A stretch of 64,000 nucleotides of DNA from Roseobacter denitrificans OCh 114 (GCF_000014045.1 NC_008209.1:3433001-3497000); one strand, 5' to 3'. Positions 53,425 through 63,052 are shown, counted from the stretch's first letter. The notes: generated by a model not told the origin, from the letters alone. Numbers and translations are program-made.

Positions 53425-54504
53425 ATGGCGTCAGTGACAATCGCAGACCTGAAAAAGACCTATGGCAATGTTGAGGTCCTGCACGGCATCAATCTGGATA
53501 TAGAAGACGGCAAGTTTGTTGTGCTGCTGGGGCCTTCGGGATGTGGTAAATCCACCCTTCTGCGCATGATTGCGGGACTGGAAAGCATCACCTCGGGTGA
53601 CGTGAAGATCGCGGAGCGGCGCGTGAACGGTGTCCACCCCAAGGACCGCAATATCGCCATGGTGTTCCAGAACTATGCCCTCTATGCGCATATGAAGGTG
53701 CGCGACAACATGGCGTTTTCCATGAATCTGAAAAAGATGGACAAGGCCAAAATTGACGAGAGGGTCGCCTGGGCCGCCGGCATTCTATCGCTGGAACCCT
53801 ATCTGGACCGCTATCCCAAAGAGCTTTCGGGCGGGCAACGCCAGCGTGTCGCCATGGGCCGCGCGATCGTGCGCGACCCTGACGTGTTTCTCTTTGATGA
53901 GCCCTTGTCCAACCTTGATGCCAAACTGCGCGTGCAGATGCGCACCGAGATCAAGGAGCTTCACCAGCGTTTGAAAACCACCACCGTCTATGTGACCCAC
54001 GATCAGATCGAAGCGATGACAATGGCCGACACCGTGGTGATCATGCGCGACGGGGTGATCGAGCAATCAGGCTCCCCGCTTGATGTATATGACAACCCCA
54101 GGAACCTGTTCGTGGCGCAGTTCATCGGATCGCCCGGCATGAATATCCTTGAGGGGATTGTCAAAACCGCTGGTGGCGAAACCGCGCTTGATATCGGCGG
54201 CGCCCGCGTTGCTGTGCGCGATGGTCTGGCCTTGCAAGACGGGCAGGCAATTCTGCTGGGTGTCCGGCCCGAGCACCTCAGCCTGTCGGACACGGAGTCA
54301 GATTTGAAGATGGTGCTTTCCGTGGCTGAACCCACTGGCCCGGAGACACATCTTTATGGCAGGATAGGCGGCAAGGAAGCCTGCGTCATTTCACGCGAAA
54401 GACGCGATTGGGTTCCCGGCGAAACACTGCATGTCACCGTGGACAAACAAACCAGCCATATTTTCGACCAACAGTCGGAGACCTGTTTGACCAGCGCACC
54501 CTAA
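53425..54504 (+). CDS. Polyol/sugar ABC transporter ATPase (MalK/UgpC type)
   Basis: A 359-residue ATPase: Walker [20 protein letters not shown]-loop [10 protein letters not shown], signature [15 protein letters not shown], Walker [16 protein letters not shown], switch [15 protein letters not shown], and a C-terminal TOBE region ([11 protein letters not shown]). ATG at 53425 matches the usual family start [12 protein letters not shown] at 53413 has AAGGA five bases before it and would add four residues. It follows the binding protein by about 110 bp and precedes the zinc dehydrogenase. Confidence 0.92.
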   Translation: MASVTIADLKKTYGNVEVLHGINLDIEDGKFVVLLGPSGCGKSTLLRMIAGLESITSGDVKIAERRVNGVHPKDRNIAMVFQNYALYAHMKVRDNMAFSMNLKKMDKAKIDERVAWAAGILSLEPYLDRYPKELSGGQRQRVAMGRAIVRDPDVFLFDEPLSNLDAKLRVQMRTEIKELHQRLKTTTVYVTHDQIEAMTMADTVVIMRDGVIEQSGSPLDVYDNPRNLFVAQFIGSPGMNILEGIVKTAGGETALDIGGARVAVRDGLALQDGQAILLGVRPEHLSLSDTESDLKMVLSVAEPTGPETHLYGRIGGKEACVISRERRDWVPGETLHVTVDKQTSHIFDQQSETCLTSAP

Positions 54505-54524
54505 GGAACTGTGAAAGGCCAATT

Positions 54525-55559
54525 ATGCCCCAAGCTCTCGTATTGGAAGAAAAGGGCAGACTTGCCCTGCGCGAGATAGACCTCGACACCGCCCTTGGTC
54601 CGCATGACGTCAGAATTGCGGTGCACACGGTCGGTGTCTGTGGCAGCGATGTGCATTACTACACCCATGGGAAAATCGGCCCGTTCGTCGTAAAGGAGCC
54701 GATGGTGCTGGGCCATGAGGCCGCGGGCACCGTGGTGGAGGTCGGCACCGCCGTGTCCCATCTGCAAAAAGGCGACCGGGTCTGTATGGAGCCGGGCATC
54801 CCCGATCCGAACTCCCGCGCGGCCAAATTGGGCATCTATAACGTGGATCCCGCCGTGCGGTTTTGGGCGACGCCGCCGATCCACGGCTGCCTGACGCCTG
54901 AAGTCGTCCATCCGGCCAAATTCACCTACGCCCTGCCGGACAATGTGACCTTCGGGGAGGGCGCGATGGTCGAGCCCTTTGCCATCGGCATGCAGGCCGC
55001 GTTTCGCGCGAAGATCAAACCGGGCGATGTGGCCCTGGTGCAGGGCGCCGGCCCGATCGGCATGATGGTCGCGCTGGCCGCATTGGCGGGTGGCTGTTCC
55101 AAAGTGGTCATCACCGATTTTGCCGAGCCCAAGCTGGACCTGATCGGCCAGTATGACGCCATTGTTCCGATCAATCTGGGCGATGACAACGCGGTTGCAA
55201 GGATCGAGGCCGAAACAGGCGGCTGGGGCTGTGACCTTGTGTTTGAATGCTCAGGGGCGGCGCAAGCCATCCTACAAGCCCCGCAATTTGTCTGCCCCGG
55301 CGGGGCTATTGTTCTGGTGGGCATGCCGGTGGAGCCTGTGCCGATGGACATCGTCTCCCTTCAGGCCAAGGAAGTGCGGCTGGAAACCGTTTTCCGCTAC
55401 GCCAATGTCTATGACCGCGCCATCAATCTGATCGCATCGGGCAAGGTTGATCTGAAACCGCTGATTTCAGAGACGTTCGCGTTTTCCGACAGTATTGCGG
55501 CCTTTGACCGGGCCGTGGAACAGCGGCCAGCGGATGTGAAATTGCAAATCACGTTTTGA
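54525..55559 (+). CDS. Zinc-dependent polyol (xylitol/arabitol-type) dehydrogenase
   Basis: A 344-residue medium-chain dehydrogenase of the sorbitol/xylitol/L-arabitol dehydrogenase group. Zinc-site landmarks: [29 protein letters not shown], and [13 protein letters not shown]. The structural-zinc cysteine cluster is absent, as in sorbitol dehydrogenases. NAD fold: [20 protein letters not shown] with [14 protein letters not shown] precedes ATG. Last gene of the plus-strand polyol operon. It should oxidise a free polyol to a ketose, which an FGGY kinase could then phosphorylate. Confidence 0.9.
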   Translation: MPQALVLEEKGRLALREIDLDTALGPHDVRIAVHTVGVCGSDVHYYTHGKIGPFVVKEPMVLGHEAAGTVVEVGTAVSHLQKGDRVCMEPGIPDPNSRAAKLGIYNVDPAVRFWATPPIHGCLTPEVVHPAKFTYALPDNVTFGEGAMVEPFAIGMQAAFRAKIKPGDVALVQGAGPIGMMVALAALAGGCSKVVITDFAEPKLDLIGQYDAIVPINLGDDNAVARIEAETGGWGCDLVFECSGAAQAILQAPQFVCPGGAIVLVGMPVEPVPMDIVSLQAKEVRLETVFRYANVYDRAINLIASGKVDLKPLISETFAFSDSIAAFDRAVEQRPADVKLQITF

Positions 55560-55569
55560 CGGGCTTAAT

Positions 55570-55666
55570 GCGTCATGCCAAAAACCTCGATCATGTAACG
55601 CTGTCTGAAATCAAAGATTTCAACGTGTTACCTAATACTCGATGTTTCAGGTATTTCGTCAGACGC
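55570..55666 (+). repeat. Dispersed hairpin repeat, copy C
   Basis: Third copy of the 100-bp element, in the gap between two convergent operons. It is bounded by GCGTC (55570-55574) and GACGC (55662-55666). It holds the perfect small hairpin GAAATC-AAA-GATTTC, the core CAACGTGTTAC, and AAAAACCT and AGGTATTT near the ends, which can pair. Its position between convergent 3' ends suggests it might also act as a bidirectional transcript end. Confidence 0.75.
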
Positions 55667-55672
55667 GCTGGA

Positions 55673-56128
55673 TCACGCCTTGTTATAGGCGGCATCCAAC
55701 CGGTCAATCGCCTGCACATTTCCAGCCGAGCGCCCCTCGGGATCAAAATGGCTGGAGAGATAGGCATCCACAATATCCTTGGCCAGTTCCGCGCCGACAA
55801 CGCGCGCCCCCAACGTGATGATCTGCGCGTTGTTTGACGTGGCCGCTTTGCCTGCGGAATAGGTGTCATGGCATTGTGCCGCGCGGATACCCGGCACCTT
55901 GTTGGCCGACAGGCAAACGCCGATCCCGGTGCCGCAGACCAGAATGGCACGCTCAACCTCGCCCGCGATCACAGCACGAGCGACCCGGTTGGACAGGTCC
56001 GCATAAAACGCATCCGGGCCGTCCTGCGTGCGTGACATCTCGACCACGTCATGGTGCGCGCCAAGGTGCTCCGCGAGGGTTTTCGCCAAACCTTCGCCCG
56101 CGCTATCGCCTGCCACTGCAATTTTCAT
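55673..56128 (-). CDS. rpiB: RpiB-family sugar-phosphate isomerase (EryI-like)
   Basis: A 151-residue RpiB/LacAB-family isomerase. Landmarks: [40 protein letters not shown] with the catalytic Cys, [20 protein letters not shown], and [13 protein letters not shown]. The start MKIAVAG is the family start; longer frames overlap the tpi gene. It overlaps tpi by ATGA. In Brucella and Sinorhizobium erythritol loci an RpiB paralogue (EryI) makes the last step to D-erythrose 4-phosphate, and the gene order next to Tpi and EryC supports that role here. Confidence 0.9.
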   Translation of the reverse strand: MKIAVAGDSAGEGLAKTLAEHLGAHHDVVEMSRTQDGPDAFYADLSNRVARAVIAGEVERAILVCGTGIGVCLSANKVPGIRAAQCHDTYSAGKAATSNNAQIITLGARVVGAELAKDIVDAYLSSHFDPEGRSAGNVQAIDRLDAAYNKA

Positions 56129-56901
56129 GTCGTTTCTCCCAAGTCCAAGGTTGCCGCAGATTTTTCCAGAATTTTCAGATAGCCGGTCGCGTCCCATGCC
56201 GCGCGCCCGATGAACAGCCCGTCGATATGCGGGCAGCGGATCAATTCCTCGCAATTGTCCTGATTGACCGAACCGCCGTATAGGCAGGGCACCCGCCGCC
56301 CCAGCATTTCGCCAGCAACGTCGATGATCTCGGCCTGACGCGCGTCGGCATAGTCCGATGTCGCGGGGATGCCGTGTTCACCAATCGCCCAGACCGGTTC
56401 ATAGGCCAGCAAAACCGGCGCGCTGCCGGTAACGCGCGCCAGCGCGGCGCTGACCTGCGCTGCCAGCACCTCTTTGGCGCGCCCCGCCTCGCGTTCCTCC
56501 AGCGTTTCGCCGATGCAGATCAAGGGGATCAACCCGTGTCGCACGGCGGCCGCCACCTTCAGCCCCACGGTCTCATCCGTTTCGCCAAAATGCGCGCGCC
56601 GCTCGGAGTGGCCCAGTTCCACAAGGTCGAGGCCGCAATCCACAAGCATCGGCGCGGAAACTTCGCCGGTCCACGCGCCTGCGTCCTCCCAATGCATATT
56701 CTGCGCCCCGACCTTGACCGAGGTATCGGCCAAGGCGGCCTTGATGTCCCGCACCATCGGAAAGGGTGGCACAACGAACCGCTGGATGCGCGGATCACGC
56801 GCACTGTCCGCTGCGGCGAGTGCACGGGCAAAATCCAGCCCCTCGGCAAGGGTCTTGTTCATCTTCCAGCTGGTGCCAATCCAAAAAGACGGTTCAGACA
56901 T
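56125..56901 (-). CDS. Triose-phosphate-isomerase-like enzyme (EryH/TpiB-like)
   Basis: A 258-residue TIM-family isomerase with all catalytic landmarks: Lys in [14 protein letters not shown], His in [14 protein letters not shown], Glu in [14 protein letters not shown], and the phosphate-binding YGGSVNQDN and [10 protein letters not shown]. The WKMNKT start and VPPFPMV are closer to the erythritol-locus TpiB/EryH than to housekeeping Tpi[10 protein letters not shown] at 56901 is chosen over a longer basic frame. It lies between eryC and rpiB. Predicted reaction: isomerisation of an erythrulose phosphate. Confidence 0.88.
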   Translation of the reverse strand: MSEPSFWIGTSWKMNKTLAEGLDFARALAAADSARDPRIQRFVVPPFPMVRDIKAALADTSVKVGAQNMHWEDAGAWTGEVSAPMLVDCGLDLVELGHSERRAHFGETDETVGLKVAAAVRHGLIPLICIGETLEEREAGRAKEVLAAQVSAALARVTGSAPVLLAYEPVWAIGEHGIPATSDYADARQAEIIDVAGEMLGRRVPCLYGGSVNQDNCEELIRCPHIDGLFIGRAAWDATGYLKILEKSAATLDLGETT

Positions 56902-56934
56902 GCGACGACCTCGTTTCAACCATCAGTACATTGT

Positions 56935-57867
56935 TCATATGTTCAAATCCTGCTCGCCGCTATCAATGTGTGGTGCCCAGAAGGCGACACTTTCCGCGAT
57001 TTGACCAATCACTTCGCGGTCATTTGGTTCGCGCTCTTTGAAGGACAGTTCAAGACAGATTTCATTGTCCAGCGCACCGCCCTCAGCCAAGGCCGCCAGC
57101 AAGGGTGCTGGCTGGATACGGCCCTGCGCGTTGAACGCGGCGGTAAAGGGGCGGTGACCGCCCTTGTCCATCAGGCTTTGCTTGATGTGGATGATCGGGC
57201 TGACCTTTGGCACCGCACGCGCCCAGGCATAGGGGTCATAATCCGCCGGGTCAGGGCTGGTCACATCGCCATGGTCAATATCGGCCATCATTTTCATCGG
57301 GACGGCCATGTCGGCAGCGTCCAGCCGCTCTTGCAACGCGAGCGCCGCTGCGATGGTTTCCCCGAATTCGCGCCCGATGCTCATAGGTTCCCAAAAAATG
57401 AACCCCAACCCGGCGCTTTTGGCGTGTTCCGCGACCTGCGCCCAGCACTCGATCGCCGTGTCGATCAGGGCCGCGCGCCGGTCCGGGTCATCGTAGTCAC
57501 GGTAAGTGAATATCGCAAACTGCGTACCCACCGACGTGCCCCCCAATTCAGCGGTGATATCGGCAAAGGTCTTGAACCATTCGACGTAATAGCGCCGCAC
57601 GTCCGGGTCAGGATGGCCAAAGTGGTTGAGCCGCCCATAGGGCCCCGTCATGCCGCTGGTGACGCGCACCCCGGTGCGGCGCAGGGCTGCGCCCATCGAC
57701 TTGGTCAGCCGCGCAGCGACCGGGGCGGGCCAGCTTGGGTTGATGAACTCATGGGTCAGTTGCAGATCACGGATGCGCAGATCCCGCGCGACGGTGTCGA
57801 TCAGGTCGTCCGGCTGTGCAAAGCGGTTGACCAGCGGGTTCGTGTTCAGCGAAAGCGTCAATGCCAT
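56935..57867 (-). CDS. eryC: Erythrulose-phosphate epimerase EryC
   Basis: A 310-residue xylose-isomerase-like TIM barrel, the length known for EryC. Conserved pattern: LSLNTNPLVNRFAQPDDLID, LQLTHEFINPSWPAPVAARL, SGMTGPYGRLNHFGHPDPDV, TQFAIFTYRDYDDPDRRAAL, FWEPMSIGREFG, MKMMADIDHGDVTSPDPADY, PIIHIKQSLMDKGGH and ICLELSFKEREPND. In Brucella this enzyme epimerises the ketotetrose phosphate produced by EryB. The start overlaps the HAD stop (TGATG) and follows GGGAGGGG. A 33-bp gap separates it from the tpi-like gene. This is the clearest marker that the locus handles tetritols. Confidence 0.92.
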   Translation of the reverse strand: MALTLSLNTNPLVNRFAQPDDLIDTVARDLRIRDLQLTHEFINPSWPAPVAARLTKSMGAALRRTGVRVTSGMTGPYGRLNHFGHPDPDVRRYYVEWFKTFADITAELGGTSVGTQFAIFTYRDYDDPDRRAALIDTAIECWAQVAEHAKSAGLGFIFWEPMSIGREFGETIAAALALQERLDAADMAVPMKMMADIDHGDVTSPDPADYDPYAWARAVPKVSPIIHIKQSLMDKGGHRPFTAAFNAQGRIQPAPLLAALAEGGALDNEICLELSFKEREPNDREVIGQIAESVAFWAPHIDSGEQDLNI

Positions 57868-58697
57868 CAAGGCCCCTCCCAGCGAAAGCTCGGTATTATG
57901 AAATCGGGCATCGCCGTGGCGCGGCAATGCTCCAGCAGCGCAGCCTCGGACAGACCGGCATGCAATCCTGTGCGCACCAAAGCCGTCGCAAAGCCTGCGG
58001 CCCGCCCCCCTGCGATATCATGTTCGGGGCTGTCACCAATGCATAAAATGCGTTCCGACGGCCCCAAAACCGCCTGCGCCATACGGTAGATCAGCGGATA
58101 GGGCTTTCCAACCCATTCCACCGTGCCGCCCAGTTCTTCATAAAGCTGCGCAATGGCCCCTGCCCCGAACCGCTGCCCCTGTGGCGTGAGCATTTTGATA
58201 TCCGGATTGGTGCAAAAAGCGGGCACGCCGCGCTGCGCCGCCGGGGCCAGCCATGTTCGGTAATGCGCACGGTCAAATTCATCTGCGCGGCTGCCTGCGA
58301 TGATCAGCAGATCCGCCGCAGCGGCCTCATTCACCGGGGTCAGGTCAAGCCCTGCAACCGCCGACATATCCCCGTCACGCGCGTGAACCCAAACGGCGGC
58401 ACCAGGCGCGATATCCTGCCCGATCCGACCTTTGATTTCGCCAAAGGCCGCTTCCCCGGAGGACATCACGGTGATATAGCTGTCCCGATCAAACCCCAAC
58501 CGCGTCAGGCGCGCCGCATTCGGGGCAGCGCGCTTGCCGGAGTTTGACAAAAGCACCACCTGCTTGCCCATCCCCGTCAGGCTGGACAAGGCCGCCGCTG
58601 CCCCCTGATACGCCCCTGCGCCATCCAACAGCACACCAAACTGGTCGATCAGAAATGCGTCATACTGCGCGGCAAGGGTCATCAAATCCGTTTTCAT
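57867..58697 (-). CDS. HAD-IIA-family phosphatase, paralogue
   Basis: A 276-residue HAD hydrolase: motif I FLIDQFGVLLDGAGAY (Asp nucleophile; the second Asp position is Phe-Gly), motif II VVLLSNSGKRAAPNAARL, a C2-type cap, motif III Lys in EWVGKPYPLIYRMA, and motif IV CIGDSPEHDIAGGRAAGFA. Same subgroup as the gene at 48677-49582. It overlaps the FGGY kinase gene upstream and eryC downstream, so it is tightly bound to the erythritol-type operon. Likely clears a dead-end or surplus sugar phosphate made by the adjacent kinase. Confidence 0.83.
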   Translation of the reverse strand: MKTDLMTLAAQYDAFLIDQFGVLLDGAGAYQGAAAALSSLTGMGKQVVLLSNSGKRAAPNAARLTRLGFDRDSYITVMSSGEAAFGEIKGRIGQDIAPGAAVWVHARDGDMSAVAGLDLTPVNEAAAADLLIIAGSRADEFDRAHYRTWLAPAAQRGVPAFCTNPDIKMLTPQGQRFGAGAIAQLYEELGGTVEWVGKPYPLIYRMAQAVLGPSERILCIGDSPEHDIAGGRAAGFATALVRTGLHAGLSEAALLEHCRATAMPDFIIPSFRWEGP

Positions 58698-59932
58698 AAA
58701 GCGGACCGTGCCAATAGCGCTGTGCCAAACGCGGCCTCACCGGACAGCGGTTCGGGCATCGTGACGGACAGGCGACGCGCTCTGATCCTGCACCAAGCCG
58801 GGTTCGCAGCCCCGCCGCCGACGGATCGAACGCTGCGCAAGGCGGGCGCGCCAAGCTCAGCCAGCCGCGCGTAGGCCTGCGCTTCAATGTCTGCGATCCC
58901 TTCGAACATGGCTTGCAGATGCGTGCTGTCCGCTGCCGGGCGCGGCCCCATGACCGGTGCGTGTTCCGGGTCATTGATGGGAAAGCGTTCACCGGGTTTG
59001 GCCAGCGGGTAATAGGATAATCCTGTGTCGGTCTCAGGGTCGATCCGGGTGGACAGGGCCGCGATCTCAGACGCGGAAAAGACCGACAACAGCGCATTGC
59101 CCCCGGTGTTGGACGCCCCACCCGCGAGCCAAAGGCCCAATATCTTATGGCTGTAGATACCGAATTGCGGCGCGAATACCGGCTGATCGGACAAGAGCTT
59201 GATCGTCAGCGTACTGCCAAGCGCCGTCACCCCTTCCCCCGCCTGCGCCGCGCCCGTGGCCAGAAAGGACGCGCAGCCATCCGTGGTGCCCGCAACCACC
59301 GCACAATCCGGGCTGAGACCAAAGAGAGTGTCGCCCACCTGCCCGACCACCGTGCCGGGTGCCACGACCTCCGGCAACACTGCCGGGTCGATCACCTCCG
59401 CGATCCAGTCGGGCCAAACGCCGCTGACGGGATCATATCCGGTTTTAAGCGCATTGTTTTCGTCACTGATCCAGCGCCCGCTGAACTGCCCGGCGATCCA
59501 GTCGGCCTGATGCACCACACGTGCGGGCTTATGCGCCAGCAGCTGCACCGCCCGCGCCAGCCCACTGGTGGCCCCGCGTGCTGCGGTCGTTTCGGGTGAG
59601 GCGGCGGTGATACGGTCCAACAGGTCCGTATCGGTGCAGACGTCATTATACATCACACCGTCGGACAAGGGCACGCCCATGGCATCAATCGCCAGCATCG
59701 TGCCCGAGGTGCCATCAACCGCCATTGCACGTACGTCGCGCGCGTCAACATCCTCCAGTGCCGCCAGGACCGCCTGTTCGGTCGCTGCCCACCAGACGGA
59801 CGAGGCACGCGGGCTACCGGGGTGATCGGCATGGGCAGATTTGCCCGTGCTGACAAGATGCCCCGCCGCATCAATCACCACGGCCCGCGCGCCGGAGGTG
59901 CCCAGATCAATACCGAGGTAAAGCTCAGCCAT
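58694..59932 (-). CDS. Short FGGY-family kinase (ribulose/erythrulose-type)
   Basis: A 412-residue FGGY kinase, about 100 residues shorter than standard members. N-terminal ATPase motif YLGIDLGTSGARAVVIDAAG, catalytic region AVDGTSGTMLAI with DGVMYND, middle VVAGTTDGCASFLATGAA, and C-terminal ASNTGGNALLSVF and SVGGGAANPAWCRIRA. The length and the VDGTSGT motif recall the short D-ribulose kinase/XK1 group of cyanobacteria and plants. It overlaps the class II aldolase upstream and the HAD gene downstream. In this operon it occupies the place of erythritol kinase EryA; the substrate may be a tetritol or a ketose. Confidence 0.85.
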   Translation of the reverse strand: MAELYLGIDLGTSGARAVVIDAAGHLVSTGKSAHADHPGSPRASSVWWAATEQAVLAALEDVDARDVRAMAVDGTSGTMLAIDAMGVPLSDGVMYNDVCTDTDLLDRITAASPETTAARGATSGLARAVQLLAHKPARVVHQADWIAGQFSGRWISDENNALKTGYDPVSGVWPDWIAEVIDPAVLPEVVAPGTVVGQVGDTLFGLSPDCAVVAGTTDGCASFLATGAAQAGEGVTALGSTLTIKLLSDQPVFAPQFGIYSHKILGLWLAGGASNTGGNALLSVFSASEIAALSTRIDPETDTGLSYYPLAKPGERFPINDPEHAPVMGPRPAADSTHLQAMFEGIADIEAQAYARLAELGAPALRSVRSVGGGAANPAWCRIRARRLSVTMPEPLSGEAAFGTALLARSAL

Positions 59933-60902
59933 TCAGCGCCTGCCGATATTTTTCGGCGTCCCAATCGAGCAATTCGCCATTTTCCGCCATGCTCAGATAG
60001 TTCAAAACGGCGCTTTCGGGCACACGCGTCAGCACATCCCCAAGACACTGCGCAAGGGCCCACGCACCCGCGGTTGCATCTGCGCGCATGACGGCCCCCT
60101 TACCCGGGATCAGGACAAAGGGCGGGCTGTCGCCCACGGGTGGTGTGTCGCAGGCCATGGCCCCCACGCCGCAGAAAATCACGTGATCGGGATATAGACT
60201 GCCACCCGTCGCCATCCCCAAGAGCGCAGGATCGCAGGCCACCGCAGACAGGGAGGCCGGGCCCGCCACCCAGCCCTCAGGCAGATCACTCGGTGAGGCC
60301 GCGCGACGGGGTCGCGCCTCCAGGCGCAGCGCCTCAGCTATGCCGAGCAGCAGATCACCCGCCGCGCTGACCGTATCGGCCGCAACGATCACACCATGGT
60401 TGCCGAGAACAATCACGTCGCAGCCTTGCCGGACCAGATCGCGCACCTGCCGCGCCAGATTGGCCCCCGGTTTCGCATAGGGTGTGACGCCCCAGTTGAA
60501 CCCGGCCAGTTTGTCACCGATGGCCTCGACCGGGTCGGCCTGAATTGCATGCGCCAGCGTATGGACACAATGCGCATGAAGCACGATGCGTTGATCAAAA
60601 ACCGCGTGCAGCGATGTTTCGATCGAGGGGCGCAAACCGTCCTGCGCCAGCGCAAACTCCATCGGTTGATCGGCGCGGGCCTCGCCCTTTTCCAGACTGG
60701 CCCGCATGGCTGGCAGATCGCAGGCCACGAAGATATCGCGCGCCTCGGCATCGGCCAAAAGCGTGCCCGATGCCTTGATCCACATCACACCGCCATCCTT
60801 GACGGATGTATTGCCCCCCGCCGCCTGTATCAGCATCGGATCGGCCCCGATCCGGGCGGACAGGCTGGCAAGCTCTGCCAGATCAGCGGGCGGCGTCGTC
60901 AT
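59925..60902 (-). CDS. Class II aldolase/adducin-family protein (rhamnulose-phosphate-aldolase-like)
   Basis: A 325-residue class II aldolase-type protein. Landmarks: LIQAAGGNTSVKDGGVMWIK, the zinc-site ETSLHAVFDQRIVLHAHCVH, then VIVLGNHGVIVAADTVSAAG with the third zinc His. The C-terminal half resembles the N-terminal module of bifunctional rhamnulose-phosphate aldolase/dehydrogenase proteins rather than the small fuculose-type enzymes. ATG at 60902 overlaps the eryB stop (ATGA). A retro-aldol cleavage or a decarboxylase role on a keto sugar phosphate is plausible; the substrate is unknown. Confidence 0.82.
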   Translation of the reverse strand: MTTPPADLAELASLSARIGADPMLIQAAGGNTSVKDGGVMWIKASGTLLADAEARDIFVACDLPAMRASLEKGEARADQPMEFALAQDGLRPSIETSLHAVFDQRIVLHAHCVHTLAHAIQADPVEAIGDKLAGFNWGVTPYAKPGANLARQVRDLVRQGCDVIVLGNHGVIVAADTVSAAGDLLLGIAEALRLEARPRRAASPSDLPEGWVAGPASLSAVACDPALLGMATGGSLYPDHVIFCGVGAMACDTPPVGDSPPFVLIPGKGAVMRADATAGAWALAQCLGDVLTRVPESAVLNYLSMAENGELLDWDAEKYRQALNG

Positions 60903-62398
60903 GTCTGCGGCTCCAGATTTTGCGCAACCCAAACGTTAAGCGCGTCGATCTGCTCAGCACTCATCTGCAAATTTTCCTTGGTGCGGCGGTACAGGATATC
61001 CTGCGCGGACATCGCCCATTCGTGGGCCGCGAGATAGCGCACCTCTGCCTCAAAGAGGCGCGGGCCGAATTGAACCCCCAGATGTTCCAGCGCGGTTGCA
61101 TCCCCAAGGATCATCCGCATCCGCGTGCCGTAAAGCCTGCCCCAGTGCAGCACAAGGTCCTGTGGCAGCCAGGGGTATTCGCGCTGAATATCCGCAACAA
61201 AGCGGTCAAAATCCGCGTCCGCAATATCACCACCCGGCAGCGGCGCTTTCGCCGTCCAATCCGCACCCATCTGCGGAAAAAAGCCATCTAGCTTTTGTAG
61301 CGCATGTTCTGCCAACTTGCGAAAGGTCGTGATCTTGCCACCAAAGACATTCAACAGCGGCGCACCGCCCTGTGTTTCAAGATCGAATACATAGTCGCGC
61401 GTCACGGCCGACGGGTTGCCTGCGCCGTCATCATAAAGCGGGCGCACGCCCGAAAAGCTCTGGACCACATCGTCACGGCCCAATTCCTGTTTGAAATAGC
61501 GGTTCACTGCCGCCAGCAGGTAATCAATCTCGCTCTGATCCGCTGTGACCGCTTCAGGCGCGCCATCATAGGCAATATCGGTCGTGCCGATCAGGGCCTT
61601 GTCACCCTCATAAGGGTTGATGAAGATCACGCGTTTGTCGTGGTTCTGGACCAGATACGCCTGCTCACCCTCCCAGAATTTCGGCGTGATGATGTGCGAG
61701 CCCTTGACCAGCCGCACGTTGCGCTTGCTGTTGGTGCCGGTCACGCGTCCGACGACATCCGTCACCCACGGACCTGCCGCATTGACCAGCGCGCGGGCGG
61801 AAAAGGCGCGTGTGCCCGCCGGGCCCTGCACGGTGATGTCCCATCTGTCGCCATTGCGCCGTGCCGATGTGCAGGCCGTGCGGGTCAGAACCTCGGCCCC
61901 TTTTTCAGCGGCATCCACCGCGTTCAGGATCACCAGACGGCTGTCGTCGACCCAGCAGTCGGAATATTCAAATCCCTTTTTATACCCCTCTTTGAGCGGT
62001 ACGCCCTCGGGAGCGCGGCGCAAATCCAGCACCCTTGTGCCGGGCAGCTTTTTGCGCCCGCCAAGGTTGTCGTAAAGAAACAACCCCAGTCGGACCAGCC
62101 AGGCAGGTCGGTCATCCGGCGAATGGGGCAGTACGAACCGCATTGGCCAGATGATATGCGACGCGGCGTTCAGCAGGACTTCCCGTTCGATCAGCGCTTC
62201 ACGCACCAGTCGGAATTCGTAATACTCCAGATAGCGCAGCCCGCCATGGACCAGCTTGCCCGACCGCGAAGATGTGCCCTGCGCCAGATCATCCTTTTCG
62301 CACAGCACAACCTTGAGGCCACGACCGGCAGCATCGCGCGCGATTCCTGCCCCGTTGATGCCGCCCCCGATGATGAAGAGGTCGCAGGGTTCGCTCAT
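60899..62398 (-). CDS. eryB: Erythritol-phosphate dehydrogenase EryB (GlpD family)
   Basis: A 499-residue FAD-dependent dehydrogenase of the GlpD family. FAD site LFIIGGGINGAGIARDAAGR, then LCEKDDLAQGTSSRSGKLVH and GGLRYLEYYEFRLVREAL, SARALVNAAGPWVTDVVGRV, GTTDIAYDG, SFSGVRPLYDDGAGNPSAVT and VFGGKITTFRKLAEHAL. GlpD and EryB are close relatives; the position with eryC, tpi and rpiB favours EryB, which oxidises erythritol phosphate to the ketotetrose phosphate with membrane quinone as acceptor. It overlaps genes on both sides by ATGA. If the neighbours are ignored, glycerol-3-phosphate dehydrogenase is the alternative. Confidence 0.85.
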   Translation of the reverse strand: MSEPCDLFIIGGGINGAGIARDAAGRGLKVVLCEKDDLAQGTSSRSGKLVHGGLRYLEYYEFRLVREALIEREVLLNAASHIIWPMRFVLPHSPDDRPAWLVRLGLFLYDNLGGRKKLPGTRVLDLRRAPEGVPLKEGYKKGFEYSDCWVDDSRLVILNAVDAAEKGAEVLTRTACTSARRNGDRWDITVQGPAGTRAFSARALVNAAGPWVTDVVGRVTGTNSKRNVRLVKGSHIITPKFWEGEQAYLVQNHDKRVIFINPYEGDKALIGTTDIAYDGAPEAVTADQSEIDYLLAAVNRYFKQELGRDDVVQSFSGVRPLYDDGAGNPSAVTRDYVFDLETQGGAPLLNVFGGKITTFRKLAEHALQKLDGFFPQMGADWTAKAPLPGGDIADADFDRFVADIQREYPWLPQDLVLHWGRLYGTRMRMILGDATALEHLGVQFGPRLFEAEVRYLAAHEWAMSAQDILYRRTKENLQMSAEQIDALNVWVAQNLEPQT

Positions 62399-63048
62399 TG
62401 GGCGGTGTCCTTTGCCTGCACGCCGTAGCTTTCGAACCCTTTGGCAGTCTCTTCGATCTCGGCGTCGCTCAGCAAAACCGGCCCGCCAATCGCCAGCGTA
62501 TGAACATATTGATGCGCCAGCGCTTCCAGCTCACCCGCCAGCCAAAGCGCGCGCGTGAGGTCAGACGCCCCCACCACCATGCCGTGGTTGGCCATCAGAC
62601 AGCCATTGCGCCCCTCCATCGCGACGAGGATATGCTCTGACAATTCTGCCGTGCCATAGCGGGCGTAATCGCAGACCCGGATGTCGGGGCCGCCAAAGGC
62701 CGCGATCATGTAATGCACCGCCGGGATCGGTTTGCGCGCGATCGCCAGAATGGTCGCATAGGGCGCGTGGGTATGCACCACCGCGTTGATGTCCGAGCGC
62801 CCGCGCAGAATGTCGCGATGAAAACGCCACTCGGATGAGGGTTTGTTCGGCCCCTCCCAACCGCCGCTGTCATCGTCCAGACGCATCCGGGCGATCATGT
62901 CCGGCGCAATCACGTCATAGCCAACAGCCGATGGCGTGATCAGCATATGATCGCGATCCCGCATCGACACATTGCCCGATGCACCCCGATTAAGCCCGTC
63001 CGCTTCCAGCTTCTTGCAGGCTGTGATGATATCCTCGCGCTGTCCCAT
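62395..63048 (-). CDS. Class II aldolase (L-fuculose-phosphate-aldolase-like)
   Basis: A 217-residue class II aldolase. Landmarks: CKKLEADGLNRGASGNVSMR, MLITPSAVGYD, zinc ligands in DINAVVHTHAPYATILAIAR, catalytic Glu in SSEWRFHRDIL, and third zinc His in CLMANHGMVVGASDLTRAL. The start MGQREDIITACKKLE at 63048 fits the family; no strong ribosome-binding site is seen, but the preceding gene ends 4 bp before, so coupling is likely. It overlaps eryB by ATGA. Predicted to cleave or decarboxylate a four- to six-carbon keto sugar phosphate. Confidence 0.87.
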   Translation of the reverse strand: MGQREDIITACKKLEADGLNRGASGNVSMRDRDHMLITPSAVGYDVIAPDMIARMRLDDDSGGWEGPNKPSSEWRFHRDILRGRSDINAVVHTHAPYATILAIARKPIPAVHYMIAAFGGPDIRVCDYARYGTAELSEHILVAMEGRNGCLMANHGMVVGASDLTRALWLAGELEALAHQYVHTLAIGGPVLLSDAEIEETAKGFESYGVQAKDTAQ

Positions 63049-63052
63049 CAGA

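Noticed and set aside
56374..58089. Long open frame of 571 codons antisense to tpi, eryC and the HAD gene
   Set aside because: The minus-strand genes have clear family motifs and tight overlaps; this frame is a codon-bias shadow with no domain.
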